64,000 bases of DNA from Pseudomonas leptonychotis (GTDB lineage: Bacteria > Pseudomonadota > Gammaproteobacteria > Pseudomonadales > Pseudomonadaceae), in contig NZ_RFLV01000001.1 of assembly GCF_004920405.1 (NCBI RefSeq), positions 806,001 to 870,000 on the forward strand, read 5' to 3'. The position numbers were made by a program, and so were the translations under genes. The notes under the pieces are model-generated. The model saw nothing but the letters and a program-made list of their open reading frames with translations, did not search any database and was not told the origin of the DNA. Within the stretch, counting starts at the first letter, position 1. Every line of letters begins with the position of its first letter. Positions 9,031 to 17,999 of the stretch are shown here, piece by piece.

Positions 9031-10551
9031 ATGCACTGGATAACCCGACCTGGCTGGCCCGGCAACTTGATCGCCCTACTCGCCGGCGCCATCACCCCAT
9101 TGGCGCTGGCACCGTACGACCTGTGGCCATTGGCGCTGCTGTCGATTGCCCTGTTCTACCTCGGCCTGCGCGACCTCACGCCGCGTCAGGCAGCGCTACG
9201 CGGCTGGAGCTATGGCTTTGGTTTGTTTGTCGCGGGCACCAGCTGGGTGTATGTGAGCATCCACGATTACGGCGCCGCCTCACCACCGCTGGCCGTTTTC
9301 CTGACCCTGGCCTTTGTCGGCGGGCTCGGTCTGCTGTTTGCCCTGGCTGCGTGGGTGTGGGCGCGCTGGCTGCGCCGGGTTGAAGCGCCGCTCGCCGATG
9401 CCCTGGCCTTCGCCGCGCTGTGGCTCGCGCAGGAAGCCTTCCGCAGCTGGTTTCTGACCGGTTTCCCCTGGCTGTATGCAGGTTACAGCCAGTTGGACGG
9501 GCCGCTGTCGGGCCTGGCGCCAATCGGCGGGGTATGGCTGATTTCCTTTGTCCTGGCGCTAAGCGCAGCCCTGCTGGTTAACCTGGCGCAACTGCGTGCG
9601 CGCAAAGCGTTTCTCGCCATCGGCGTGGCCCTGCTAGTAGCCCCATGGATCGCCGGCCTGGCCCTCAAGGGCCACGCCTGGACTCAGCCGCAAGGCGAAC
9701 CACTCAGCGTGTCGGCCATGCAGGGCAATATCGAACAGAACATGAAGTGGGACCCCGAGCAGCTCAACGCGCAGCTCGCGCTGTACCGCGACATGACCTT
9801 CAGCGCCAAACCAACCGACCTGATCATCTGGCCGGAAACCGCCATCCCGGTACTCAAAGACCGCGCCCAGGGCTACCTCGGCGTGATCAATCGCTTCGCC
9901 AACGAGCGCAATGCCGCGCTGATTACCGGCGTGCCGATTCGCCAGAGCAACGAGCGCGGCGAGCAGCGCTACTACAATGGCATCAGCGTGGTCGGCCAGG
10001 GCAGCGGCGACTACCTCAAACAGAAGCTGGTGCCCTTCGGTGAGTACGTGCCTTTGCAAGAAGTGCTGCGCGGACTGATCGCCTTCTTCGATCTGCCAAT
10101 GTCGGACTTCGCCCGCGGCTCGGCCGAGCAGAGTTTGCTGCAGGCCAAGGGCCATGCGATTGCCGCGTTTATCTGCTACGAGGTGGTTTACCCGGAGTTC
10201 GCCGCGAGCCTTTCGGCACAGAGCGCCTTACTGCTGACCATCAGCAACGACACCTGGTTCGGCCGCTCCATCGGCCCGCTGCAGCACCTGCAAATGGCGC
10301 AGATGCGCGCCCTGGAGGCCGGTCGCTGGATGATCCGCGCGACCAACAATGGCGTCACTGCACTGATTGACCCGCAGGGCCAGCTCACCGAACAGCTACC
10401 GCAATTCGAGCAAGGCGTGCTATATGGCCAGGTGCAACCGATGCAGGGGCTCACGCCTTATCTGTACTGGCGCGGCTGGCCGATGCTGATTATCTGCCTG
10501 CTGCTGTTTGGCTGGGCGTTGCTGGCCAGCCGTATGGCCAAAACGCTTTAG
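9031..10551 (+). CDS. lnt: Apolipoprotein N-acyltransferase Lnt
   Basis: Lnt adds the third acyl chain to the N-terminal cysteine of lipoproteins in the inner membrane. The 506-residue protein has about seven N-terminal membrane helices, a periplasmic nitrilase domain (about 225-475) and a final helix. The catalytic triad is E269 (WPETAIP), K332 (KQKLVPFGEY) and C382 (ICYEVVYPE). The ATG at 9031 follows AAGGA by 11 bases. A TTG at 8962 in the same frame lies inside the preceding hairpin and is rejected. Its genetic link with ybeX is standard in proteobacteria. Confidence 0.95.
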   Translation: MHWITRPGWPGNLIALLAGAITPLALAPYDLWPLALLSIALFYLGLRDLTPRQAALRGWSYGFGLFVAGTSWVYVSIHDYGAASPPLAVFLTLAFVGGLGLLFALAAWVWARWLRRVEAPLADALAFAALWLAQEAFRSWFLTGFPWLYAGYSQLDGPLSGLAPIGGVWLISFVLALSAALLVNLAQLRARKAFLAIGVALLVAPWIAGLALKGHAWTQPQGEPLSVSAMQGNIEQNMKWDPEQLNAQLALYRDMTFSAKPTDLIIWPETAIPVLKDRAQGYLGVINRFANERNAALITGVPIRQSNERGEQRYYNGISVVGQGSGDYLKQKLVPFGEYVPLQEVLRGLIAFFDLPMSDFARGSAEQSLLQAKGHAIAAFICYEVVYPEFAASLSAQSALLLTISNDTWFGRSIGPLQHLQMAQMRALEAGRWMIRATNNGVTALIDPQGQLTEQLPQFEQGVLYGQVQPMQGLTPYLYWRGWPMLIICLLLFGWALLASRMAKTL

Positions 10552-10573
10552 ATACATGAGCACCCGCTAACTC

Positions 10574-10660
10574 GTAGGGTGGATGACGCTTTACCCATCC
10601 ACCCTGGCGATCTTGTGGCGGATGAAAACAACGTCAGCTACGCGCCCCGATCCACCCTAC
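10574..10660. repeat. Nested inverted repeat with GTAGGGTGGA ends
   Basis: The ends GTAGGGTGGA (10574-10583) and TCCACCCTAC (10651-10660) are perfect inverted repeats of 10 bp. Inside the left end, AGGGTGGATG (10576-10585) also pairs with CATCCACCCT (10596-10605). The element sits between the converging ends of lnt and pxpC. GTAGGGTGGAT palindromes are common intergenic repeats in this part of the genus, from memory. It may serve as a two-way terminator. Confidence 0.7.
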
Positions 10661-10680
10661 ATCCGCATGGCTACGTCGCT

Positions 10681-11583
10681 CTAACGACGAAAGAAGCGGT
10701 AGAACTCACGCAGCTCAGCCTGCGCGTCACCAATGCTCACCGGGGTGAAGCGCAGCGGATGGTGCGCGGGGCACTGCGCCAAACGCCCTTGATCGAGCGG
10801 GTGCAGCCACCCCAACAGTGGGTAACCTCCCATGGTCTGATGATCCGCCTGGAGAATAATCGGCTGGCCATCCGGCGGCACCTGAATTGCTCCGCGACCA
10901 ACGCCTGATGACCACTGCCGCCCCGGCGCCTGCAGGCCCTCACCCATCAGACGTGCGCCCATGCGGTCGGAGAGCGGGCTTAGCTGCCAGCTCTGGGCGA
11001 AGAAGCCCTGCAACTGATCTTCGCCAAAGCTCGCCGCGTCGCCACCGGTGATCACTCGCAACAAAGGTTTGCAGCCGTAATCCGGCAGATAAGGCCAGGG
11101 CACGCTGGCGGCGCGGGTAAAATGTGCAGCCCGGCAGGCCAGCAAATCCCCTGCTTGCAATGCCAGCCCCAACCCTTCGCGCACCTGCACGCTAACGCTG
11201 CCCAGCACCGGCGTAGCCATAAAGCCACCGGCCACTGCCAAATACGCGCGCTGACCGCTGCGGGCAAAGCCCAGGCGTAGCTGCTGGCCCTTGCGCAACG
11301 GCAGACGCGTCCACAGCGGCTGCGGCTGATCATCCCGGCTCAGCGGCACCTGCGCGCCGCAAACCGCCACCCAGGTGTCGACTTCGGCCTGCAACTCGAC
11401 ACCGCCCAGGGCGATTTCCAGCAGCGGCGTACCCCATGGATTGCTCAGCAGGTGGTTGGCCCAGGCCGCGCCATGCCAATCCAGCGGCCCGGCCGGCGAT
11501 ACCCCGAGGTGCTGCCAGCCGAGCCGCCCGGCATCCTGCAGCAGACTCAGCGGCCCCGGCTTAAGCACCCGCAGGCCGCTCAT
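10681..11583 (-). CDS. pxpC: 5-oxoprolinase subunit PxpC (KipA family)
   Basis: PxpC is the biotin-carboxyltransferase-like (KipA/AHS2) subunit of the ATP-dependent PxpABC 5-oxoprolinase, which opens pyroglutamate to glutamate. The 300-residue protein starts MSGLRVLKPGPLSLLQDAGR, the classic family N-terminus. It also carries GPLDWHGAAWANHLLSNP and a late PDGQPIILQADHQTMGGYP segment. Its ATG overlaps the pxpB stop by four bases, and pxpB overlaps pxpA in the same way. The operon order is therefore A-B-C, reading leftward. Confidence 0.93.
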   Translation of the reverse strand: MSGLRVLKPGPLSLLQDAGRLGWQHLGVSPAGPLDWHGAAWANHLLSNPWGTPLLEIALGGVELQAEVDTWVAVCGAQVPLSRDDQPQPLWTRLPLRKGQQLRLGFARSGQRAYLAVAGGFMATPVLGSVSVQVREGLGLALQAGDLLACRAAHFTRAASVPWPYLPDYGCKPLLRVITGGDAASFGEDQLQGFFAQSWQLSPLSDRMGARLMGEGLQAPGRQWSSGVGRGAIQVPPDGQPIILQADHQTMGGYPLLGWLHPLDQGRLAQCPAHHPLRFTPVSIGDAQAELREFYRFFRR

Positions 11584-12257
11584 AACTGACCGCCTTCGCG
11601 GATAAAGTCGCGCTCATCGAGGCGGCGAAAACGCACCCGATCACCCAACGCCAGGGGACATGGCGGCGTTTGCGCGGCGTCGAATAACAGCCATGGGCAG
11701 CGGCCGAGCAGGTGCCAGCCGCCTGGGGAGCTGTGGGGGTAGATCGCCGTCTGCCGCTCGGCAATCGCCAGGCTACCGACTGGCACAGCAATGCGCGGGG
11801 TCGCGCGGCGCGGCAAGGCCAGGCGCGCGTCCAGCTCACCGAGGTAGGCAAACCCTGGGGCAAAACCAATCGCGCCAACACGGTACTCCGCACCGGCATG
11901 TAACTCGATCACCTGCGCGACACTGAGCCGGCACTGTTGGGCCACTTCGGCGAGGTCTTCACCGCCATACCAGATCGGGATTTCATGCAGACGCCCCAGC
12001 TGCGCCACAAAGGGCTCGGCCAGCCAACGCTCCAGCAGCGGCTGTAGCCGCTCAGCCAATTGCAGGTGGTCGGTGCGCATCAGGTCATAGTGCAGCAACA
12101 CGCTGGTCCAGCCCGGGACCAGATCAGTCAACAGATCGCCCAATTCAGCGCGGATGCGTTGCGCGAGCAGGGCGATACGTTGCGGCAGATGCACATCCGG
12201 CTGCTCGGCCAGCACCAACAATAGGGCTTCAGCACCGGCCGGCTCAAAGCGAATCAC
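11580..12257 (-). CDS. pxpB: 5-oxoprolinase subunit PxpB (KipI family)
   Basis: PxpB is the KipI/AHS1-type subunit of 5-oxoprolinase. The 225-residue protein shows the family core: PGWTSVLLHYD, IPIWYGGEDLAEVAQQ, HAGAEYRVGAIGFAPGFAYLGEL, and PHSSPGGWHLLGRCP. These residues form the cyclophilin-like fold that pairs with PxpC. It overlaps its neighbours by 4 bases on both sides, indicating coupled translation of an equimolar complex. Older annotations call this protein an allophanate hydrolase subunit or kinase inhibitor. The presence of pxpA favours oxoprolinase. Confidence 0.93.
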   Translation of the reverse strand: MIRFEPAGAEALLLVLAEQPDVHLPQRIALLAQRIRAELGDLLTDLVPGWTSVLLHYDLMRTDHLQLAERLQPLLERWLAEPFVAQLGRLHEIPIWYGGEDLAEVAQQCRLSVAQVIELHAGAEYRVGAIGFAPGFAYLGELDARLALPRRATPRIAVPVGSLAIAERQTAIYPHSSPGGWHLLGRCPWLLFDAAQTPPCPLALGDRVRFRRLDERDFIREGGQL

Positions 12258-12997
12258 AGGGTATCCAGGGCGGCTCGCAAACGCCGCAACACGGCCAGAG
12301 CATCGGCGTTGTCGCCGTGCACACAGAGGCTATCGGCGCGCAGCTGCAACGGCTTGCCGTCGATGTCGGCAAACGGTTCGCCTTGGGCAATGGCCAACGC
12401 TTGTTGAAAAATCCGCTGCGGATCGTGGTGCACTGCGCCGCTCAAGCGCCGGGGCGCCAACTGACCATCGGCCAGGTAGGCACGGTCGGCAAAAGCTTCG
12501 AACATCAGCGGTACATCAGCCTCGTCGGCCAGGCGCAACTCTCGGCTGTTATCCGCCAGCGCCAGCACCATCAGCGGCAAACCCTGGCGATAACGGGCGC
12601 AGGCCTCAAGCACCGCGCTGAACAGCGCATCGTCACGCACCAAATCGTTGTACAGCGCGCCATGCGGTTTGACGTAAGCCAGTTGAGTGCCCGCCGCACG
12701 GCAAAAAGCATCCAGCGCGCCGAGCTGATACAGCACCAGCGCCGTCACCTCTTCAGGTGAGCAGGCCAGGTGCCGGCGGCCAAAACCGAGCAAATCAGGA
12801 TAGGCTGGATGCGCGCCGATACTCACCCCGTGCTGCACCGCCAGGGCGACGGTGCGCTGCATGGTCAAGGGGTCGGAGGCGTGAAAGCCGCAGGCCAGAT
12901 TGGCTTGATCAACCAGCGGCATGGCATGGGCATCATCACCCATGCTCCACACGCCGAAGCTTTCACCCATGTCGCAATTGAGCAGGATCGTTTTCAT
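12254..12997 (-). CDS. pxpA: 5-oxoprolinase subunit PxpA (LamB/YcsF family)
   Basis: PxpA is the LamB/YcsF-type subunit that binds 5-oxoproline in the PxpABC complex. The 247-residue protein begins MKTILLNCDMGESFGVW and has the conserved NLACGFHASDP, VSIGAHPAYPDLLGFGRR and VKPHGALYN motifs of this beta/alpha-barrel family. It is the first gene of the operon. It lies 48 bases downstream of the PiuB-like reductase gene on the same strand, with no evident terminator between them. Confidence 0.94.
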   Translation of the reverse strand: MKTILLNCDMGESFGVWSMGDDAHAMPLVDQANLACGFHASDPLTMQRTVALAVQHGVSIGAHPAYPDLLGFGRRHLACSPEEVTALVLYQLGALDAFCRAAGTQLAYVKPHGALYNDLVRDDALFSAVLEACARYRQGLPLMVLALADNSRELRLADEADVPLMFEAFADRAYLADGQLAPRRLSGAVHHDPQRIFQQALAIAQGEPFADIDGKPLQLRADSLCVHGDNADALAVLRRLRAALDTL

Positions 12998-13045
12998 GCC
13001 TACCAGCTTAGTGGCGCATTGCCGTGGCGTGAAGCCTGGCCCGAT

Positions 13046-15571
13046 TCAATACACATCGCGACGGTAGCGGCCCTCGTCTATCAACGACTCGACCCTTTCC
13101 GCTCCCAGCACCTCACGCAGCACCTGATCGACCCCACCGGCCATGCCCTCGAGGCTGCCGCAGACATAAATCGACGCGCCACGCGCCAGCCACTCACGCA
13201 GCGTTTCGGCAGACTCGCGCAAGCGATCTTGTACGTAGACCTTGGCCGCCTGATCCCGGGAAAACGCCAGATCCAGTCGGGCCAGCTCGCCGTTGACCAG
13301 CCAGTTTTGTAGCTCGGCTCGGCAATAGAAATCATGCGCCGCGTTGCGCTCACCGAACAGCAGCCAGTTGTCCGTATGCCCAGCCACGATGCGCGCCTTG
13401 AGCAAGCTGCGCAGCCCGGCCAGGCCGGTACCATTGCCGATCAAAATCACCGGCCGTGCATCGTCCGGCGCATGGAAGCTGCTGTTACGCCGCACCCGCG
13501 CCAGCAACTGGCCAGGCAATGTCACGCCCTCCGTCAACCAGCCGGAGCCGAGCCCCAGCGAGCCGTCGGCATGCCGCTCCTGGCGCACGATCAGCTCCAG
13601 CTCATCGTCGCTGGGCAAGGAGGCGATTGAATATTCGCGCGCCGCCAACGGCACCAGCGCGTCCAGCACGGCCTGGGCGTGCAAGCCGACCAGATGGCTG
13701 AACTGTTCGGGCAATTGCTTGCCGCACAGCGCCTGATGCAATGGCTGCGTCAGGCCGTTGAGGCTGACTATTTGGCTGCCGTCCAGCCCGTGCGCCTGCA
13801 ACCAGGCCTGTACCCTGGCGTCGGCATGCCGTGGCGGCACTTCAAGAATATCGCCGGCCGCCCACTCGCAGACGCGCTCGGCACGCAGCCCCAGCAAATA
13901 GGTCGGTGCGCCCTGGCTGCCTGGGTTAAGCAGCTCGCGGCGCGTCAACGTCCACAGGCCGTGCGCTTTTTCACTCTGCTGCAGCGGCTGGGCACCGGTC
14001 AGCTCGCCGAGCTGGCGCTGCCAGCTGGCCAGCGCCGCGGCATTGGCGGCGTCCACCTGCACTGGCTCGAACAGGCTCTGTGCGCCCTGCTGGGCTAACC
14101 AGCCCTGCACACGCTGAGCAAAACCGCAGAAGTGCTGATACTGACGGTCACCCAGGGCCAGCATGGCGTAGCGCAAATGCTCCAGCCCTAGCGCCTGGCC
14201 AAGCAGCTGGCGCTCGAAGCCACGCGCACTGTCTGGCGCCTCGCCATCGCCAAAGGTGCTGACCACGAACAGCGCGTTGTGCGTCTGGCGCAACATCGGC
14301 TCGGTAACTTTGCCCAGCGGCTGCACACTGACGGCCAGGCCGGCGGCCTGCAGCTGCCCGGCAGTCTGCCAGGCCAGTTGCTCGGCGAAACCGCTCTGGC
14401 TGGCAAAGCCGATCAACCAGCCAGCGTCCTGCGACGCGTTCGGCTGCAACGCGCCACGCGCCTTGAGCATTGCGCGCTTCTTGCGCCGGCGATCGAGGTA
14501 GAGCAACCAGCCGGTGATGGCGAACAGCGGCATTGCCAGGCTGGCCAGCATCATCAGGATGCGTCCGATCAGGCCGAAGTAGCTACCCACATGCAGGGCA
14601 TACACGCTGGTTAGCAGCTGGTCGCCAAACGCCTGTTGTTCGTAGCGTTTATGCCGGCCCGGCGCGCCGCTCAAAGGATCGAGCTCCAGCTGGTTGAACG
14701 CGCGCTCATGCGCAGCGTCATCACGCAGATAGAACACCGTCGCCGGCTGCCCAGCCACCGTCGGGAAACGCAGGTTGTAGCTGCTCAACTGGCTACCGGC
14801 GGCACGCTGCAGGCCGTCCCACACCGCCTGGTAATTAACCGACGGCAACTCCCCTGCCGGCGGCGGAGCGCGTTTGCCACCGCGCTGCTGGCCGCCGGGC
14901 TCAGCGCTAAGCAATGTGGTTGCGCCTTCGCGGTACCAGTCATACGACCAATACAACCCCGTCAGCGCAGCCAATAGGTAGAGCGCCAGGCACCAGGTAC
15001 CGGCTACCGCATGCAAGTCCCAATTGAAACTGCGGCCTTTGCGCGCCCAATCCAGGGTCAGCCAGGCGCGCCAGCTGCTGGCCTGACGCGGCCAGCGCAG
15101 GTACAGACCGGACAGGCAGAAGAACAGCAGAATTAAGGTGCTGGCAGCCGTGACCTGCTTACCGTAGTCACCCATGGCGAGAAAGCGGTGCAGCTTCAGC
15201 ATCAGATCGAAGAAACCCTGCCCACGCGGCTCACCGAGTAACTCACCGCTGTATGCATTGAAATAGCGCGACGGGCCACGGCGCTCACCCGGCGGCGGCG
15301 CGAAGAACACTCGCGCGGCTCGATCACCCTCTACCTCAAGCCACAGGCCGATGACCCGCTGCTGGCTGGCGGCCTCCAGTTTTGGCACCAGCACGGCCGG
15401 CGACAGCACACCGCTGTCACGTACCTCTACCCGCAGTACATCGGGGTTGAGGGCACGCATCAATTCGTCCTGGAACGAATAGGCCGCCCCAGTTACCCCC
15501 ATTAATGCCAACACCAGGCCGGCTGTAACACCGAACAGCCAGTGCAGTTGAAATACGATTTTTTTGAACAT
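13046..15571 (-). CDS. piuB: PepSY-TM / flavodoxin / NADPH reductase fusion, PiuB-like
   Basis: This 841-residue fusion is probably an inner-membrane flavoprotein reductase for siderophore iron. An N-terminal PepSY-associated TM region covers about residues 1-370, with four strong helices including the first, from about residue 8. A flavodoxin-like domain follows (about 385-530, with [16 protein letters not shown]). The C-terminal half is sulfite-reductase-type, with an FAD motif in YSIASLPSD and NADPH motifs [14 protein letters not shown] and [14 protein letters not shown]. aeruginosa piuB (PA4513), as I recall it, has this architecture and adjoins piuA. The ATG at 15571 is preferred to a TTG at 15607. 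Confidence 0.88.
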   Translation of the reverse strand: MFKKIVFQLHWLFGVTAGLVLALMGVTGAAYSFQDELMRALNPDVLRVEVRDSGVLSPAVLVPKLEAASQQRVIGLWLEVEGDRAARVFFAPPPGERRGPSRYFNAYSGELLGEPRGQGFFDLMLKLHRFLAMGDYGKQVTAASTLILLFFCLSGLYLRWPRQASSWRAWLTLDWARKGRSFNWDLHAVAGTWCLALYLLAALTGLYWSYDWYREGATTLLSAEPGGQQRGGKRAPPPAGELPSVNYQAVWDGLQRAAGSQLSSYNLRFPTVAGQPATVFYLRDDAAHERAFNQLELDPLSGAPGRHKRYEQQAFGDQLLTSVYALHVGSYFGLIGRILMMLASLAMPLFAITGWLLYLDRRRKKRAMLKARGALQPNASQDAGWLIGFASQSGFAEQLAWQTAGQLQAAGLAVSVQPLGKVTEPMLRQTHNALFVVSTFGDGEAPDSARGFERQLLGQALGLEHLRYAMLALGDRQYQHFCGFAQRVQGWLAQQGAQSLFEPVQVDAANAAALASWQRQLGELTGAQPLQQSEKAHGLWTLTRRELLNPGSQGAPTYLLGLRAERVCEWAAGDILEVPPRHADARVQAWLQAHGLDGSQIVSLNGLTQPLHQALCGKQLPEQFSHLVGLHAQAVLDALVPLAAREYSIASLPSDDELELIVRQERHADGSLGLGSGWLTEGVTLPGQLLARVRRNSSFHAPDDARPVILIGNGTGLAGLRSLLKARIVAGHTDNWLLFGERNAAHDFYCRAELQNWLVNGELARLDLAFSRDQAAKVYVQDRLRESAETLREWLARGASIYVCGSLEGMAGGVDQVLREVLGAERVESLIDEGRYRRDVY

Positions 15572-15621
15572 GGCGAGGCTCAGCGCAACCACGAGCCAAA
15601 CGCCCAATGCGCCGCCCTGTT

Positions 15622-15645
15622 TTGAGAATCAATTCTATTTGATAG
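15622..15645 (-). promoter_or_regulatory. Candidate Fur box upstream of piuB
   Basis: Read on the minus strand, the site contains AATAGAATTGATTCTCAA, close to the AT-rich GAGAAT-type Fur operator. It lies about 50 bases before the piuB start, where bound Fur would block transcription. Confidence 0.55.
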
Positions 15646-15729
15646 CGCTAATCACCTGCAAACTCAATACACAGTGTTCTCACTCTCACCGGAACTACAT
15701 AAACGGGTACTTACAATAAATTTACATTT

Positions 15730-15754
15730 GCTAATGGTAAGTCTTATCATTAGC
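15730..15754 (+). promoter_or_regulatory. Candidate Fur box upstream of the piuA-like receptor
   Basis: This is a 25-base palindrome with one mismatch: GCTAATGGTAAG, a central T, then CTTATCATTAGC. It contains the TAATGATAAG-like halves of the Fur consensus. It lies 26 bases before the receptor start codon, overlapping the likely core promoter. Confidence 0.7.
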
Positions 15755-15780
15755 AATACCCTACTGTTTGGAGTCACCCG

Positions 15781-17901
15781 GTGAGCGTCTTACGTCTTAA
15801 TCCAATCCACCTATCGCTGCTGGCCGCCTTCGCCGCTCAAGCCGCACATGCAGAGCCGAACAGCGCGCTGGAGATTCCAGCAGCCGTAGTCACCGGACAA
15901 CAGCAACAGAGCAGCTACAAGCCCAGCCACAGCACAAGCGCATTGAAAATTGACGCCCCGCTGCGCGACATCCCGCAAACAGTCAACGTGATTCCGCAGA
16001 GCGTGATCAAGGATCAGGGCGCCCAGTCATTGGAAGACGTGCTGAAGAACGTGCCCGGCATCGGCCTGTCCAACGGTGACGGCCAGCGTGACCAGGTCAC
16101 GATCCGTGGCTTCAGCGCCATCGGTGACCAGTACATCGACGGCATTCGTGACGACGCGCTGTATTACCGCGACCTGTCAAATATCGAGCGCGTGGAAGTG
16201 ATCAAGGGCCCCGCGGCCGTGCTCTACGGCCGTGGCTCCTCTGGCGGCCTGATCAACAGTGTGAGCAAGCGCCCAACCTTCGCCCCGGTGCAGGAAGTCG
16301 GCGTCAGCGTAGACAGCGAAGGCAAGAAGCGCACCCAATTCGACGCCGGCTGGGCCGACCAACAGCAGGGCGATAAGGCCTTTCGCTTCACCGGTGCAGT
16401 GGAAGACAGTGACGGCTTTCGCGACGACGCCTTTCTCAAGCGTGAAGCATTGGCGTCTTCGGCCTACTTCAAGCTATCCGATGATCTGGAACTCAACCTG
16501 GGTGCCAGCTACCTGTACGACAAGCGCCTGATCGACTTCGGCATTCCCGCGCTGAACGGTCGCCCGGTGGACGTTGACCCAGGCACGCGCTTCGGTTCAA
16601 GCGATCCGGATCAGGACTACACCCGCAGCGAAATGTTTTCCTTCACTGCGGGCCTCGATTACCAGATCAACGATGATTTCAGCCTGTCCAACACCAGTCG
16701 CTATTACCATTACGACCTGGATCGCAATAACACCCTGGCACACACCGATGCCAACCGGTTCGTTACCGCCGCCAACGGCGAATTGCTGGTCAAGCTGCGC
16801 CGCGGCAACGTGCAGCGCAAAGAAGACGGCTGGTTCAACCAGACCGAACTGAAGCAGCAGGCGCAGATCGCCGGCATGCAGCACAACCTGCTGTACGGCG
16901 TGGAGCTGGGCCGACAGAACAAGGACCAAGCGTTCTTCAGCCAGAGTGATGCGGCACGCGTTCCGGTGTTCCGCGACGGCCTGGTACGCGTGCCATTCCA
17001 GGCAGCGCAGCAGACCGGTAAGGGCCGCAACATTCAAGACACTGCCGGTTTCTACGTGCAGGACCTAATCGAATTGGCCCCACAATGGAAAGCCCTGCTC
17101 GGCGTACGCTACGACGTCTTCGACCAGGAGTACCAAGACGCTCTGAGCGATAGTGACATCGCGCGCACCGACAGAACCTGGAGCCCGCGCGTTGGCTTGG
17201 TTTATCAGCCAGACCAGATCCAGTCCTACTACGTGTCGGTGAGCCGTTCCTTCCAGCCGTCCGCCGAAACCTTCCCGCTGAGCAACTCAAACAAGGATCT
17301 AGAGCCGGAACAGACCACCAACTACGAGCTCGGTGCCAAGTGGGACCTGCTCGATCAGCGCTTGTCTCTGACCGCATCGGTGTTCCGCCTCGAGCGCACC
17401 GACATGAAGACCAGTGACCCGGCCAATCCCGGCCAGTTGATCCTCGCCGGCGAGCAGCGTACCGATGGTTTCGAGACCACCTTGACCGGCCAGCTCAGCG
17501 ACAAGTGGCAGGTGTATGCCGGCTATGCCTACCTGGACGCGCAAATCAGCAAGTCCACCAGCTTCACTAATGGCGTCGCCAATCAAGGCCAGACCCCGAC
17601 CCTGACCCCACGAAATAGCGCCAACCTATGGCTGGTGCGCTCGTTAAACCAGCAATGGCGTGTAGGCATGGGTGCCAACTACGTCGACGAGCGCTACACC
17701 GCTCTGGACAACGTCACCGTCATGCCCAGCTACACCACCTACGATGCCGCGTTGCTGTACAACCAGCCACAATGGGACGCAGCCCTGCGCCTGCGTAATG
17801 TATTCAACAAGGAGTACTACGCTTCGGCCCACGGCTCGGTGGACCTGATCACCCCCGGGGCACCGCGAAGCTTAGAACTGAGCGCTAACTATCGCTTCTG
17901 A
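15781..17901 (+). CDS. piuA: TonB-dependent siderophore receptor, PiuA/Fiu-like
   Basis: The 706-residue outer-membrane receptor has a signal peptide (cleavage likely after AHA, residue 24). A plug domain covers about 50-165 (DIPQTVNVIPQSVIKDQ, VTIRGFSAIGDQYIDGIRDDALYYRDL, VIKGPAAVLYGRGSSGG). The barrel ends in the expected C-terminal phenylalanine (LSANYRF). The subfamily resembles catecholate receptors Fiu and PiuA. The GTG start at 15781 follows GGAG by 7 bases. The divergent reductase and the Fur-like boxes support iron-starvation control. The exact ligand cannot be told from sequence. Confidence 0.9.
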   Translation: MSVLRLNPIHLSLLAAFAAQAAHAEPNSALEIPAAVVTGQQQQSSYKPSHSTSALKIDAPLRDIPQTVNVIPQSVIKDQGAQSLEDVLKNVPGIGLSNGDGQRDQVTIRGFSAIGDQYIDGIRDDALYYRDLSNIERVEVIKGPAAVLYGRGSSGGLINSVSKRPTFAPVQEVGVSVDSEGKKRTQFDAGWADQQQGDKAFRFTGAVEDSDGFRDDAFLKREALASSAYFKLSDDLELNLGASYLYDKRLIDFGIPALNGRPVDVDPGTRFGSSDPDQDYTRSEMFSFTAGLDYQINDDFSLSNTSRYYHYDLDRNNTLAHTDANRFVTAANGELLVKLRRGNVQRKEDGWFNQTELKQQAQIAGMQHNLLYGVELGRQNKDQAFFSQSDAARVPVFRDGLVRVPFQAAQQTGKGRNIQDTAGFYVQDLIELAPQWKALLGVRYDVFDQEYQDALSDSDIARTDRTWSPRVGLVYQPDQIQSYYVSVSRSFQPSAETFPLSNSNKDLEPEQTTNYELGAKWDLLDQRLSLTASVFRLERTDMKTSDPANPGQLILAGEQRTDGFETTLTGQLSDKWQVYAGYAYLDAQISKSTSFTNGVANQGQTPTLTPRNSANLWLVRSLNQQWRVGMGANYVDERYTALDNVTVMPSYTTYDAALLYNQPQWDAALRLRNVFNKEYYASAHGSVDLITPGAPRSLELSANYRF

Positions 17902-17956
17902 TCTTCGCGCCTCTGCACTGGCCCAGCGCTGAACCCGAGACTGCACACGCAATGAC

Positions 17957-17984
17957 AAAAAAACCGCCAACTGGCGGTTTTTTT
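17957..17984. terminator. Bidirectional intrinsic terminator between piuA and speC
   Basis: AAACCGCCA and TGGCGGTTT form a tight hairpin flanked by an A-run on the left and a T-run on the right. It can therefore end both the rightward receptor transcript and the leftward speC transcript. Confidence 0.9.
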
Positions 17985-17999
17985 GTAGGGCATAAACGC

